Below, in pieces: positions 31,317 through 39,207 of a stretch of DNA of 42,007 nt. The stretch is from the IMG/VR virus record IMGVR_UViG_3300046087_000207, positions 1 through 42,007 of that record, one strand, 5' to 3'. How positions within the stretch are numbered: the stretch's first letter is position 1; each line of letters begins with the position of its first letter. Origin of the DNA: a virus. The translations under genes and the position numbers were made by a program. The notes beneath the pieces are model-generated. The model did no database searches and was not told the origin of the DNA. It was given only the letters and a program-made list of their open reading frames with translations.

Positions 31317-32219
31317 TTAAAAACCTTGACAACAAATAGTTGACCTAGCATTACTTGGACCGCTTGAATAACGATCAAAACCACCCATACCAACAGTTCT
31401 ATTCTTTTCATCCATCCATGAAGATACTTCAGCCATGTTTTTCTCATAGAAAAGCAATCCGTTTGGACATGTTGTAAATAAGAAGAATGAGTTAGGATTA
31501 GTTAAGTAAGGATTAACCACGTAACCACCTTTTACAAATCCTTGATGATATACAACACCGATATCACGATTAGCAGTACCAGGACGTTCAGCATTAAATA
31601 ACACTCGAGCCACGTCATATTGAAGAGTTGGTGAACAAAGTAATTTATCACCTTCATAATTTAATACTTTACCAGCAGCATCAGGTAATGTCTGAGCAAT
31701 TGTGATCATATCTGTAAGAGCTGTCTCACTAAAAGTAGCAGGAGAAAGAACATTAGAATACACACCAACTGCTGTTGGATGTTGACTTGATGCAAATGCT
31801 TGACCATCACCGATTGGATTAGTATTATTAAACGCAAAATTAAATACGTTAGTAGCATTTACGTCACGAGTTAATACTAAAGAAGCTTTAATTTGCTCCC
31901 CAGCGTTCGGAAATTCATCAGTATATAAATTATCGTCTATTGATTCAAAAGTGAACTCGATGGCAGATGAAAAGCTTGTATGATCGTACTGCGTTTTATT
32001 GATAATGAAGTTAGTTTGTAGTTCATATGCTTCACCTTCGTTCATTGCTTTCGCATATCCCATTGGTGCATATTCGACAACTATATCAAATGCTTTTTTA
32101 GTTGGAACTAGCTTAAAATACTTTTTATATAAGCTTTCATAATATTTAGCATCACATAATACTAAGCTTAATCCAGGCCACATAAAATTTATAATTTGTG
32201 ATCTTGTTACTTGTGCCAT
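31317..32219 (-). CDS. Major capsid protein (probable HK97 fold)
   Basis: The 300-residue product shows the order of features of Mu-F/HK97-like capsid proteins: an early helix and E-loop-like stretch (FDIVVEYAPMGYAKAMNEGE, YDHTSFSSAIEFTFESIDDN), a spine helix region with GEQIKASLVLTRDVNATNVF, and a P-domain/A-domain pattern with NYEGDKLLCSPTLQYDVARV and VNPYLTNPNSFFLFT. The end has ERNR-like charged turns (DEKNRTVGMGGFDRYSSGPS). A GAGGAG site and a strong promoter about 650 bases upstream suit a highly expressed gene. The probable scaffold gene lies upstream, as in P22-like phages. Confidence 0.8.
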   Translation of the reverse strand: MAQVTRSQIINFMWPGLSLVLCDAKYYESLYKKYFKLVPTKKAFDIVVEYAPMGYAKAMNEGEAYELQTNFIINKTQYDHTSFSSAIEFTFESIDDNLYTDEFPNAGEQIKASLVLTRDVNATNVFNFAFNNTNPIGDGQAFASSQHPTAVGVYSNVLSPATFSETALTDMITIAQTLPDAAGKVLNYEGDKLLCSPTLQYDVARVLFNAERPGTANRDIGVVYHQGFVKGGYVVNPYLTNPNSFFLFTTCPNGLLFYEKNMAEVSSWMDEKNRTVGMGGFDRYSSGPSNARSTICCQGF

Positions 32220-32256
32220 TTAAATATCTCCTCTTAAATGTTTTATTAAAAATATA

Positions 32257-32868
32257 TTATGAATACAAAGGGTAAGCATAAGGTGTAAACAGAGCATTAT
32301 TTGATGCCTGACTCCATGCGTTACCGATATTAGGTGATAAATTTACCATTGACATACAACTACCGGCATCACCTATTTTTGTTGTTGAAAAACCTGTTGA
32401 AGTATTACCATCCCCCGATGTAAAACCAGGTGAAGTACTAAAATTCAAACGAGTTGTTAATTGATTTTGTGCAAAACCGTTAGGTGATTGTGTCACATCA
32501 GCTTGCATATCATAAAGTATGTCAGTACCTATTTGTACTGCTACATAAGTTTGAACACCTGTAGGTTTTACTGTATTAGCTGCCCAATATTGTTGAATTG
32601 TTGATGGAACAACTCCTTGATTTGCACTTGGTGCAACTATTCCCGCACCACCAGTTGTAAAATCTTTAAATGCTCTTGCTGAGCCTAGAACCTCACCTGC
32701 AGAATTAGCTACAGTTGCAAAACCGGCAGTAATTATAACAGGTGTTCCTACAAAAATATTTGTAGCAGTTCCGCTTGCTATAGCATACCATGTATAATTT
32801 GGTGAATAAGCATAAGAATGAAAAGATTTTACTGGATTCATACCCAGATTTTGATTATAAGCTACCAT
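32257..32868 (-). CDS. Capsid-associated structural protein (203 residues)
   Basis: The product begins MVAYNQNLGMNPVKSFHSYA and is rich in alanine, threonine, glycine and asparagine with little charge. YAIASGTATNIFVGTPVIIT and VGSARAF-like EVLGSARAFKDFT resemble the small beta-barrel head decoration proteins that precede capsid genes in many podoviruses. AAAGGAG stands 10 bases before the ATG, and it is the first gene after the strong promoter at 32916-32944, so it should be among the most abundant products. A cement or decoration role is inferred from position and composition. Confidence 0.55.
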   Translation of the reverse strand: MVAYNQNLGMNPVKSFHSYAYSPNYTWYAIASGTATNIFVGTPVIITAGFATVANSAGEVLGSARAFKDFTTGGAGIVAPSANQGVVPSTIQQYWAANTVKPTGVQTYVAVQIGTDILYDMQADVTQSPNGFAQNQLTTRLNFSTSPGFTSGDGNTSTGFSTTKIGDAGSCMSMVNLSPNIGNAWSQASNNALFTPYAYPLYS

Positions 32869-32915
32869 GTTAGTTATCTCCTTTAATTAATATAAGTTTC
32901 CCGACCTATATTAAT

Positions 32916-32944
32916 ATTGTAGGTAACTAACAAAGATATGTCAA
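32916..32944 (-). promoter_or_regulatory. Strong promoter of the capsid genes
   Basis: Reverse-strand TTGACA (32944-32939), a 17-base spacer and TACAAT (32921-32916, five of six consensus bases), in the 197-base gap after the scaffold unit. It gives the capsid genes their own supply of transcript. Confidence 0.8.
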
Positions 32945-33026
32945 AAATTTGTAATAACAGTTAATTTCTTGAGAAATAAAGAATAAAATGTTTTGATTTA
33001 AACTATAATTTGTTTATAAAGAAACA

Positions 33027-33063
33027 TAGGAAATTTTAATGGATGCGCCGTTAAAATTTCCTA
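33027..33063. terminator. Long hairpin after the scaffold-region genes
   Basis: A perfect 13-bp stem (taggaaattttaa / ttaaaatttccta) with an 11-base loop begins just past the stop at 33066. The downstream reverse strand is T-rich only in part (TTTCTTTATAA), so it may terminate partially or protect the 3' end. Confidence 0.7.
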
Positions 33064-33065
33064 AA

Positions 33066-33593
33066 TTAAAAATCGTCATCTCTAACTGCACGCCTTTCAT
33101 GACTATATTCTTTTACTTTACCCTCAGCTCTTTCAAATAATCCTGGACGCGCCGGAGAATAATTAGGTTTACGACCTGCAGTAGCTGCGCCTTGAAGCGC
33201 TAGTTCATAATTAGCTTTCTCATGATATTCCCAGATATATTTATCTATCTCCATCAATATCTGTCCATGTCTTATTACCACATCTTCATTATTATTTTTA
33301 TTCTTTTCAGTAATAATATTAAAATATGGATGCATACTTTTTTTAACAGGTATCCAACCCTTTTCCATAAGTTCCATTTGATAATCACGTTTACTAGCAG
33401 GATTAAGATCTGCAAATAACCATTTTTTATCAGATGGAATTATTTCTTTTGGAATATGTAACTTACCAAGACGACTATTCATCATAGTCGTTCTATATTC
33501 ATCATAAGATAATTTAGTTTTGCGTTTATCCTCAGAACGAGTTTTAATGGCTTTAAAACTTACTTCATCTTCTTTGATTTCTTGATTATTCAT
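33066..33593 (-). CDS. Hypothetical head-module protein (175 residues)
   Basis: The product begins MNNQEIKEDEVSFKAIKTRS. It is basic and charged, with a compact middle (KKWLFADLNPASKRDYQMEL, MEKGWIPVKKSMHPYF) and a conserved-looking HGQILMEIDKYIWEYHEKAN, then a proline/arginine-rich end. The ATG overlaps the stop of the probable scaffold gene (ATGA), so both are made together. Phages with this gene order often have a small protein of this kind next to the scaffold. I do not know a function and leave it unnamed. Confidence 0.6.
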   Translation of the reverse strand: MNNQEIKEDEVSFKAIKTRSEDKRKTKLSYDEYRTTMMNSRLGKLHIPKEIIPSDKKWLFADLNPASKRDYQMELMEKGWIPVKKSMHPYFNIITEKNKNNNEDVVIRHGQILMEIDKYIWEYHEKANYELALQGAATAGRKPNYSPARPGLFERAEGKVKEYSHERRAVRDDDF

Positions 33594-34657
33594 GAGTAAT
33601 ATCCTCTTTCATGAGCTTTATTTTCTTGATGTTTATCATTATATTTTTTATATAATTTAGCTTTAAGTTCAGGATTTAAAGGTTTTCCATTTTTATCATT
33701 TACTTCGACTTTTTTAATTAATTGTCTAGCCATGTTATTTAAAAGTCCTAGACTTTTATTTCTTCCATCTTTCATAAAATCTCCATTTCTTTTTACACCT
33801 GTTATAGGATTATTTACTAAATTACGCATTCTTTCATCACGAGTACTATATTTATTATGCATAGCATCTTCTACCTCTCTATAAAATCCAGCAGAATAAA
33901 CTTTAGCTTTTTTACCACTAAACACATATTTTTTCTTTAAATCTTCCATAACTGCTATGGTTTCATTAACAAGTCCTTGATCATAATGTTCTGAAGATGG
34001 ATTCATATAAGGATTAGTTTTAACAAAATTTCTAGAATCAGGGTCTAATTTATTAAGATCAAATTTAGAAGATTGTTTTCGTGGAGTAGGGCGATTATCA
34101 GTAACATACTCTTCATCACTAGAATAGTCCTGAGGTGCTTGCTTAGCAAATTCTCGCATTTTTAGATCTAAATTAAAGCGCGCTTCATTTAGCTTCTCTA
34201 AAGTGTCCTCAGCTTGAAATATGCGGGTTTTTTCTTCTTTTAATTCTGCATCACGTTTAATAGCCTTAACAGTTTCAATATCATCTTGAACCTTTTTATA
34301 TTCAGCTTCTATTCTTTCTGCTTGCTGTTGATAAATAAGCCTACGTTGTTGTGATATTTCATATTCTTTAGCTATTTTTTCTTCATTGTTTTGATTAACT
34401 TGTTCTTCTAAGACATTTAAACGTTCTACTAATTTTCTATTATTTTCAATTTCTTCTTGTTTAGCACGTCTACTTCGTTCATCAAAAGAATCTACGTCTA
34501 TTTCTTCCTCTTCTTGATCATCTTCATCGTACTCATTAGTATCATCATCATCTAAATGTTCTTCTGCTATTTCTTGAAGATCTTTTTCGGTAGTTGGAAC
34601 TCTTCCTTCTAAAATCGCCTCTTCTTCATCGTCTAAAAATTTACTTTTATCATCCAT
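33590..34657 (-). CDS. Probable scaffolding protein
   Basis: The 355-residue product is extremely charged and helical. An acidic start (ILEGRVPTTEKDLQEIAEEH, then a run of Asp and Glu) leads to a long coiled coil (about 60-170, QRRLIYQQQAERIEAEYKKV) and a basic C-terminal region (KLYKKYNDKHQENKAHERGY). Acidic, coiled-coil composition with a basic C-terminal tail is the hallmark of capsid scaffolds such as P22 gp8, whose tail binds the coat. The gene lies between portal and capsid genes, where scaffolds are encoded. No protease motif is seen. AGAGGAG precedes the ATG. Confidence 0.65.
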   Translation of the reverse strand: MDDKSKFLDDEEEAILEGRVPTTEKDLQEIAEEHLDDDDTNEYDEDDQEEEEIDVDSFDERSRRAKQEEIENNRKLVERLNVLEEQVNQNNEEKIAKEYEISQQRRLIYQQQAERIEAEYKKVQDDIETVKAIKRDAELKEEKTRIFQAEDTLEKLNEARFNLDLKMREFAKQAPQDYSSDEEYVTDNRPTPRKQSSKFDLNKLDPDSRNFVKTNPYMNPSSEHYDQGLVNETIAVMEDLKKKYVFSGKKAKVYSAGFYREVEDAMHNKYSTRDERMRNLVNNPITGVKRNGDFMKDGRNKSLGLLNNMARQLIKKVEVNDKNGKPLNPELKAKLYKKYNDKHQENKAHERGYYS

Positions 34658-34680
34658 TGGTTGTCTCCTCTAGGTTGATA

Positions 34681-35148
34681 TTAAATATAAGGCGTTAAAA
34701 ATAAATGATCGACATAATACGGATCACATACATGAGCTTTTAAAGTAATATCTGGTAACATAGCTACATATTCACCACCAACTTTGAATTTGTCATATTC
34801 ATATTTGGAAAATTTATACCATTGACCTATATAAAAACACTGACCATTAGGGAAACATTCTTTATCTTTAAAACAATCTTCACCAAAAGCTAAAATCTTA
34901 AAGACAGATTGTTCTAAAACATCTTTAATAATAGTTTCTTCAGTGTATTGGCAAATCATGCCTTTATTATCCATTTTATAAAGCTTACCGTAAACATAAT
35001 TTCTTTCAGGTCTGATTACATCAAAACCTATTTCTTTAATTATATTTGCGGTGATTTCTTCTTCAGTCCATTCTTTCTTAAATTCTGTGTGCCATGTTTT
35101 TGAGATATTAAAATTATTCTCATGTTGTACAAAATCTTTTCCGTTCAT
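34681..35148 (-). CDS. Hypothetical 155-residue protein
   Basis: The product starts MNGKDFVQHENNFNISKTWH and has a beta-rich core with aromatic residues and several cysteines (KDKECFPNGQCFYIGQWYKF). It ends AHVCDPYYVDHLFLTPYI. AGGAG lies 7 bases before the ATG. It is the second gene after the 94-base gap at 35396 and leads into the scaffold gene. I do not recognise the family, and the cysteine spacing does not form a clear zinc site. Confidence 0.55.
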   Translation of the reverse strand: MNGKDFVQHENNFNISKTWHTEFKKEWTEEEITANIIKEIGFDVIRPERNYVYGKLYKMDNKGMICQYTEETIIKDVLEQSVFKILAFGEDCFKDKECFPNGQCFYIGQWYKFSKYEYDKFKVGGEYVAMLPDITLKAHVCDPYYVDHLFLTPYI

Positions 35149-35170
35149 GTTGTCTCCTATGAATAGATAA

Positions 35171-35395
35171 CTAAATTATAGTTGTTCCGGTAAATTTTAT
35201 TTTTAAAGCATCACTATCTCTAGCATCGCTTTGAAACTTTTTAAATTCTTCTAATATTTCTATGAGTGTTTTTCTTCTTTCAAAGATGCGATTGTAATTA
35301 TTTATATCGCCTTGAATGACATTTTGATCTAATAACATATCCGCACATTCAGCACGCATATAAAGTAAACGTTGTACAAAATTTTCTAAATCCAT
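35171..35395 (-). CDS. Hypothetical 74-residue helical protein
   Basis: The product starts MDLENFVQRLLYMRAECADM and is mainly helical (NRIFERRKTLIEILEEFKKF) with a short beta-like tail FTGTTII. No Shine-Dalgarno sequence precedes the ATG, but a TATAAT lies only a few bases upstream (about 35405), so a leaderless or nearly leaderless message is possible. Size and helical make-up are compatible with a small head or chaperone-like protein. The function is unknown. Confidence 0.5.
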   Translation of the reverse strand: MDLENFVQRLLYMRAECADMLLDQNVIQGDINNYNRIFERRKTLIEILEEFKKFQSDARDSDALKIKFTGTTII

Positions 35396-35489
35396 AATTA
35401 TTATTATATTGTTGCCAATTACTAATTAATAATAGTGTAATAGAAAAAATTTTTTATACAACGTTTTTTTAATACTAATGTGATATTTA

Positions 35490-36119
35490 TTAATGTCTTC
35501 TATGAGATTTAGTACGACCACCTCTTTTTTGAACTTGTTCTGCTTCCATCTTCCTTTTAAGATAAGAATTTTGATCTTCATCATTAACTGTCTGTCCTAT
35601 ATTCTTAACATTTCTATCTCTAGTTAAAAAAGGATTATTACGACGATAATTAATTCGACCACCTGTTTTTTGAGCTTGTCCTGCTTCCATTTGCCTCTTA
35701 AGATAAGAATTTTGATCTTCAGCACCTTGAGCTTGTGCATTCATCATTCTTTCTTGAGCAGCTGCTGCTCTATTTGCTTGTTGCATTTGATTTACTGTCA
35801 TACCAGTTTGCGCTAAAGAACCAACAGTATTAACTGCATGTCCTATATTCTTAGCATTTCTAGAAAGTGTACCACCAACTGCACTAAGACCTCTAGCTCC
35901 CATGCCTATACCTTTAGCTAAATAAGGAGCAGCCCTTCCTAACCCTTTAGCAAGCATACCGATTAAACTTCCCAAAAAATGATGTTCTTCTAAAGCTTTT
36001 TTATGAGTTTTTTTATCCATACTTCGTATATGCTCAAGACTTTTATCACCAAGCATTTTTCCTATCATATGATGTTCTTTCATTGCTTTTTTAATATGAG
36101 CTTTTGTTATATGATTCAT
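35490..36119 (-). CDS. Basic minor virion protein with EHHFLG motifs (209 residues)
   Basis: The basic product starts MNHITKAHIKKAMKEHHMIG. The motif EHH(F/M)(L/I)G occurs twice near the start (KEHHMIGKMLGD, EEHHFLGSLIGM) and again in the neighbouring 104-residue protein. A glycine/alanine hydrophobic segment follows (AKGLGRAAPYLAKGIGMGAR), then two related C-terminal blocks (QNSYLKRQMEAGQAQKTGGR and QNSYLKRKMEAEQVQKRGGR). Small basic proteins with a hydrophobic glycine segment suit DNA-associated or membrane-active virion parts. AGGA lies before the start. Confidence 0.55.
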   Translation of the reverse strand: MNHITKAHIKKAMKEHHMIGKMLGDKSLEHIRSMDKKTHKKALEEHHFLGSLIGMLAKGLGRAAPYLAKGIGMGARGLSAVGGTLSRNAKNIGHAVNTVGSLAQTGMTVNQMQQANRAAAAQERMMNAQAQGAEDQNSYLKRQMEAGQAQKTGGRINYRRNNPFLTRDRNVKNIGQTVNDEDQNSYLKRKMEAEQVQKRGGRTKSHRRH

Positions 36120-36140
36120 TTTATAATCCTATTGTTATAA

Positions 36141-36455
36141 TTAATTTTTTCTAAATAAATCTATAAGAGCAGGTATTGCTGAAGCAGCACCTAACAAAGC
36201 TCCTAAAAAATGATGCTCACGTTTAACCATTTTACCTTTTTTATGACCAAATTTAGTCGCAGAAGGAGCTGGAGCCATCGTATTATTATAACCAGTATAA
36301 GCAGGAGAAGGAGCTGCAAGTCCGCCCATATCATGTTTTGTTCTTTTTATACAACCACCTTTTTTACGGTGTAATCTTTTTACTACTTCACTTTTGCCAG
36401 TATGAATTTTAGCATTAGCTGAACCTAATTTACTTTTTATGTGTTCTAAATACAT
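36141..36455 (-). CDS. Basic minor virion protein with EHHFLG motif (104 residues)
   Basis: The product begins MYLEHIKSKLGSANAKIHTG, is very rich in lysine, arginine and histidine (VVKRLHRKKGGCIKRTKHDM), has a proline/alanine linker (GGLAAPSPAYTG) and ends KREHHFLGALLGAASAIPAL. The last segment matches the hydrophobic motif of its 209-residue neighbour. AGGAG precedes the ATG. It could condense DNA or accompany it during ejection. It is the first gene after the portal region. Confidence 0.55.
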   Translation of the reverse strand: MYLEHIKSKLGSANAKIHTGKSEVVKRLHRKKGGCIKRTKHDMGGLAAPSPAYTGYNNTMAPAPSATKFGHKKGKMVKREHHFLGALLGAASAIPALIDLFRKN

Positions 36456-36589
36456 TTTTATCTCCTAGAATTAATGTTAATAACTTAACAACATAAGTGT
36501 ATTATTATTTTTTATAATTTGCAAAAATCTGTAAAAATGATATTTCTAGACAATAGAAATCACTTATAAACGACGCAATTTACTTCTAA

Positions 36590-36629
36590 CTTTAGGTACT
36601 TTAGGTACTTTAGGTGGGTTATACCTAAA
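36590..36629. repeat. 9-bp direct repeats and hairpin after the portal gene
   Basis: CTTTAGGTA is repeated at 36590, 36599 and 36608 (the last copy incomplete). The third copy forms a 7-bp hairpin with ACCTAAA at 36623-36629 around GGGTTAT. It lies 12 bases beyond the portal stop. Each repeat copy could pair with the single ACCTAAA arm, so alternative structures are possible. Confidence 0.6.
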
Positions 36630-36640
36630 ATATTCACTTT

Positions 36641-39199
36641 TTAAAGTTGCTGTAATTTACTTGATATCTCAGTCAGTTTAATCTTCGCAGCAATATTAGC
36701 TTTCTCTATTTCCTTCTCACGATCTATCATTGCTTTTTGAAGCGTAGTTTGTTGAACAATTTGCGCTTTTTGAAGTTCAGTTTGAGCTTTAATATTATCA
36801 GTCTGCGCACGTTGTTCAATCGCATGAGCATCAACTTGAACTTTTTGAGCCTCCACTTCAACTTGATTTTGCATAACTTGATTAGGGTCAAGTGGTGGTG
36901 GAATCTGCGTGGCTGCTTGTTCTTGCTGTTGTTGATCTTGAGCAATAGTTTGTGCTTCCATAAGAGCAATCTGATTAAGTATAGATGAATCAAGCTCTGA
37001 TATATCTTCAGGTAATTTAAATTCTGCAATTTCCTCTTCAGGTGCTCCTTCTTGAGCAAGGCTTTGTTTAATTTGCTCTTCAATTTTATTTAATGCGTCA
37101 AAGAATTTTCTTTGTGCCATTAACATAGTTGCATTATTTAATATAGGTTGCTTAGTCTCAGGAGGTAAATCTTGTGCTGCATTTAATGAATCTATAAAGA
37201 CTTGTAATGCTAATATATAAGACTCCTGATCTTGATCCTTAAATGCTTTTACAGGTTGTCCTGCCATTAGAGATGCAGTCTCTATCATTGGAGTCATTGG
37301 CGAGATTTGTGCTTCAGGTTTTAAAATCTCATCAGGATTAAAATCTAAATTGGTTACATAATTACGTAATATATAATCTACGTTAATTTGAGTATATTTA
37401 TCTGCTAAATTAAGTAAGTTTTCATACTTAATCATATCAATATATTGAGATGATACTTTACTATTAGCAATAGGAGTAATAATTACATTAGGATCATTAA
37501 AATTAAATTCATTAAGTAATTCTCTAAACTCAAAACTCATATATTGAGGATCAATTAAATGAGCATATTTCTTAAGTTGTGTTAAAAATATTCTATATTC
37601 ACGAGTTAAAGCATCATAAACACCACGAATAATAAAATTAGGTATTTTAGAAGCTTCATCTATCATCATCATGATAGAACTTGCAGGAGTATTAGCACCA
37701 ATATTACCTATATCATTTAAACTTAAAGTAATCTGATCTACACCTTGTTCGTAATATTGCATCAATTCAGATAACGAAGGAGATGCTTGTGGAAAGGGCA
37801 GCGGACTAATTTGTTCAGATAATTTAAAATTTCCACCAGTATCAATCGGTATCATACTACCAGGGAATAATACTTGCGTGGTATTAGTATTCTTAATAGC
37901 TTTATTAACTAATACTGTTGGATGACTTGAATAAGCACCGGCATTAGCAATCATTCTGATCTTATTAGTAGCTGATTTAACTAATGGAGCAGCCAAGTGT
38001 AACAATCCCCAGTTCCAACTTTCGGAATTAGGAAAATATGAACTTTTTACGTAATTTTGAATAGTTTTGAAATTAGGATCATCAGACTCCCAGAATTCAT
38101 GAATAGCTGCAATTCTTCCTGAAGAAATATCAATATCAATTAAATATGGCAAATCTCTTTCAACTGGTGGCTTATAATCCCCCAAATCTCCAAAATCATT
38201 TAATTTATATCTAACTCTAACTTGATAAAATTCATAGACGTTATCATCTCTATCTTCACTCCCATCAACCATATCATCATCATACTCATCATCATCTTCA
38301 CCATAGCCAGATCCAATAGGACGATAGTTATATTCAAGAAAATCTTTATTAGCAATTTTAGCATCTAACTCAAATTTACTCATATGAACACGTTGAGATA
38401 TACGAGTAGCATCATCAGCACTACGTGAATACGGATTAACTTCAATATCTAATGCAGGTAAATAATAATTAACAAGTTTCTTCTCGGTTGAATCATAATA
38501 GATTTTTTGATAAACATTTCCTTCTAAAGCTAAATCATAAAAAGAATTCCTTTTATCTTCTTTGTAATTAGGAATAGCTAAATTAAAATATTGATTAATA
38601 AAATTCTTAAGCTTAATAGCTTTATTTTTTAACTCACTTGTTCCTTCTGTAATTGAAAAATTGATAATTTCTTCGCCTAAGAAGATAGAGGATAATGTTG
38701 ATGTAGCTTTAATTATAGCATTATTTAAGGCATAAGATTTATCAGATGACATTTGCTTACGACCCTCTATTATTTGACTGTCAGAACTTCTTGAATCATC
38801 TTTAGTGCGTATATTAAACTGCTCTTTACCTTCTCTTATATTATCTAACCATTGTTCCCGAGATTTTTTATCATTATCAAGATTATCCATTACATCTTTC
38901 GCAATAGATTGTCTTGTATGTTCAGGTATTAAATCAGCTATATTTTTTAATTCATAGATTAAATCAGTTTGAATTTTTTCATTATCTTGATCAATTACCT
39001 TCTTACCTTGTTGCATTTCATTATCAAGCATATCTTCTTGTTCTTGACCTTTATTCATCTCAAGATTAGCATTAAACAAATCATTAATAACATCCTCTTG
39101 TTCGTTATCTAATTCTCGCTCTAAAGATTTATTCTTTTGCTCTATATTATTAACTAATTTCTCTTGGTGAATTTTGTTGAATACATTTTGTAGGTTCAT
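36641..39199 (-). CDS. Portal protein (P22/SU10-like, large)
   Basis: The 852-residue protein is of the long portal class. After an acidic coiled-coil start it has WLDNIREGKEQFNIRTKDDS, a helical wing, a beta core with YDSTEKKLVNYYLPALDIEV, RISQRVHMSKFELDAKIAN, a clip/stem region around NPNVIITPIANSKVSSQYID, and a C-terminal coiled coil (about 765-852) rich in Gln, Lys and Ala, like the barrel of P22 gp1. Twelve copies form the channel through which the terminase packs DNA. It follows the large terminase gene by 8 bases. The acidic stretch DDDEYDDDMVDGSEDRDDN around residue 302 is an unusual loop. Confidence 0.85.
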   Translation of the reverse strand: MNLQNVFNKIHQEKLVNNIEQKNKSLERELDNEQEDVINDLFNANLEMNKGQEQEDMLDNEMQQGKKVIDQDNEKIQTDLIYELKNIADLIPEHTRQSIAKDVMDNLDNDKKSREQWLDNIREGKEQFNIRTKDDSRSSDSQIIEGRKQMSSDKSYALNNAIIKATSTLSSIFLGEEIINFSITEGTSELKNKAIKLKNFINQYFNLAIPNYKEDKRNSFYDLALEGNVYQKIYYDSTEKKLVNYYLPALDIEVNPYSRSADDATRISQRVHMSKFELDAKIANKDFLEYNYRPIGSGYGEDDDEYDDDMVDGSEDRDDNVYEFYQVRVRYKLNDFGDLGDYKPPVERDLPYLIDIDISSGRIAAIHEFWESDDPNFKTIQNYVKSSYFPNSESWNWGLLHLAAPLVKSATNKIRMIANAGAYSSHPTVLVNKAIKNTNTTQVLFPGSMIPIDTGGNFKLSEQISPLPFPQASPSLSELMQYYEQGVDQITLSLNDIGNIGANTPASSIMMMIDEASKIPNFIIRGVYDALTREYRIFLTQLKKYAHLIDPQYMSFEFRELLNEFNFNDPNVIITPIANSKVSSQYIDMIKYENLLNLADKYTQINVDYILRNYVTNLDFNPDEILKPEAQISPMTPMIETASLMAGQPVKAFKDQDQESYILALQVFIDSLNAAQDLPPETKQPILNNATMLMAQRKFFDALNKIEEQIKQSLAQEGAPEEEIAEFKLPEDISELDSSILNQIALMEAQTIAQDQQQQEQAATQIPPPLDPNQVMQNQVEVEAQKVQVDAHAIEQRAQTDNIKAQTELQKAQIVQQTTLQKAMIDREKEIEKANIAAKIKLTEISSKLQQL

Positions 39200-39207
39200 A
39201 CTAAGGC

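Noticed and set aside
36727-37083. Lysine-rich reverse frame inside the portal gene
   Set aside because: It overlaps the portal coiled-coil end in another frame. Its composition follows from the shifted reading of a repetitive helix.
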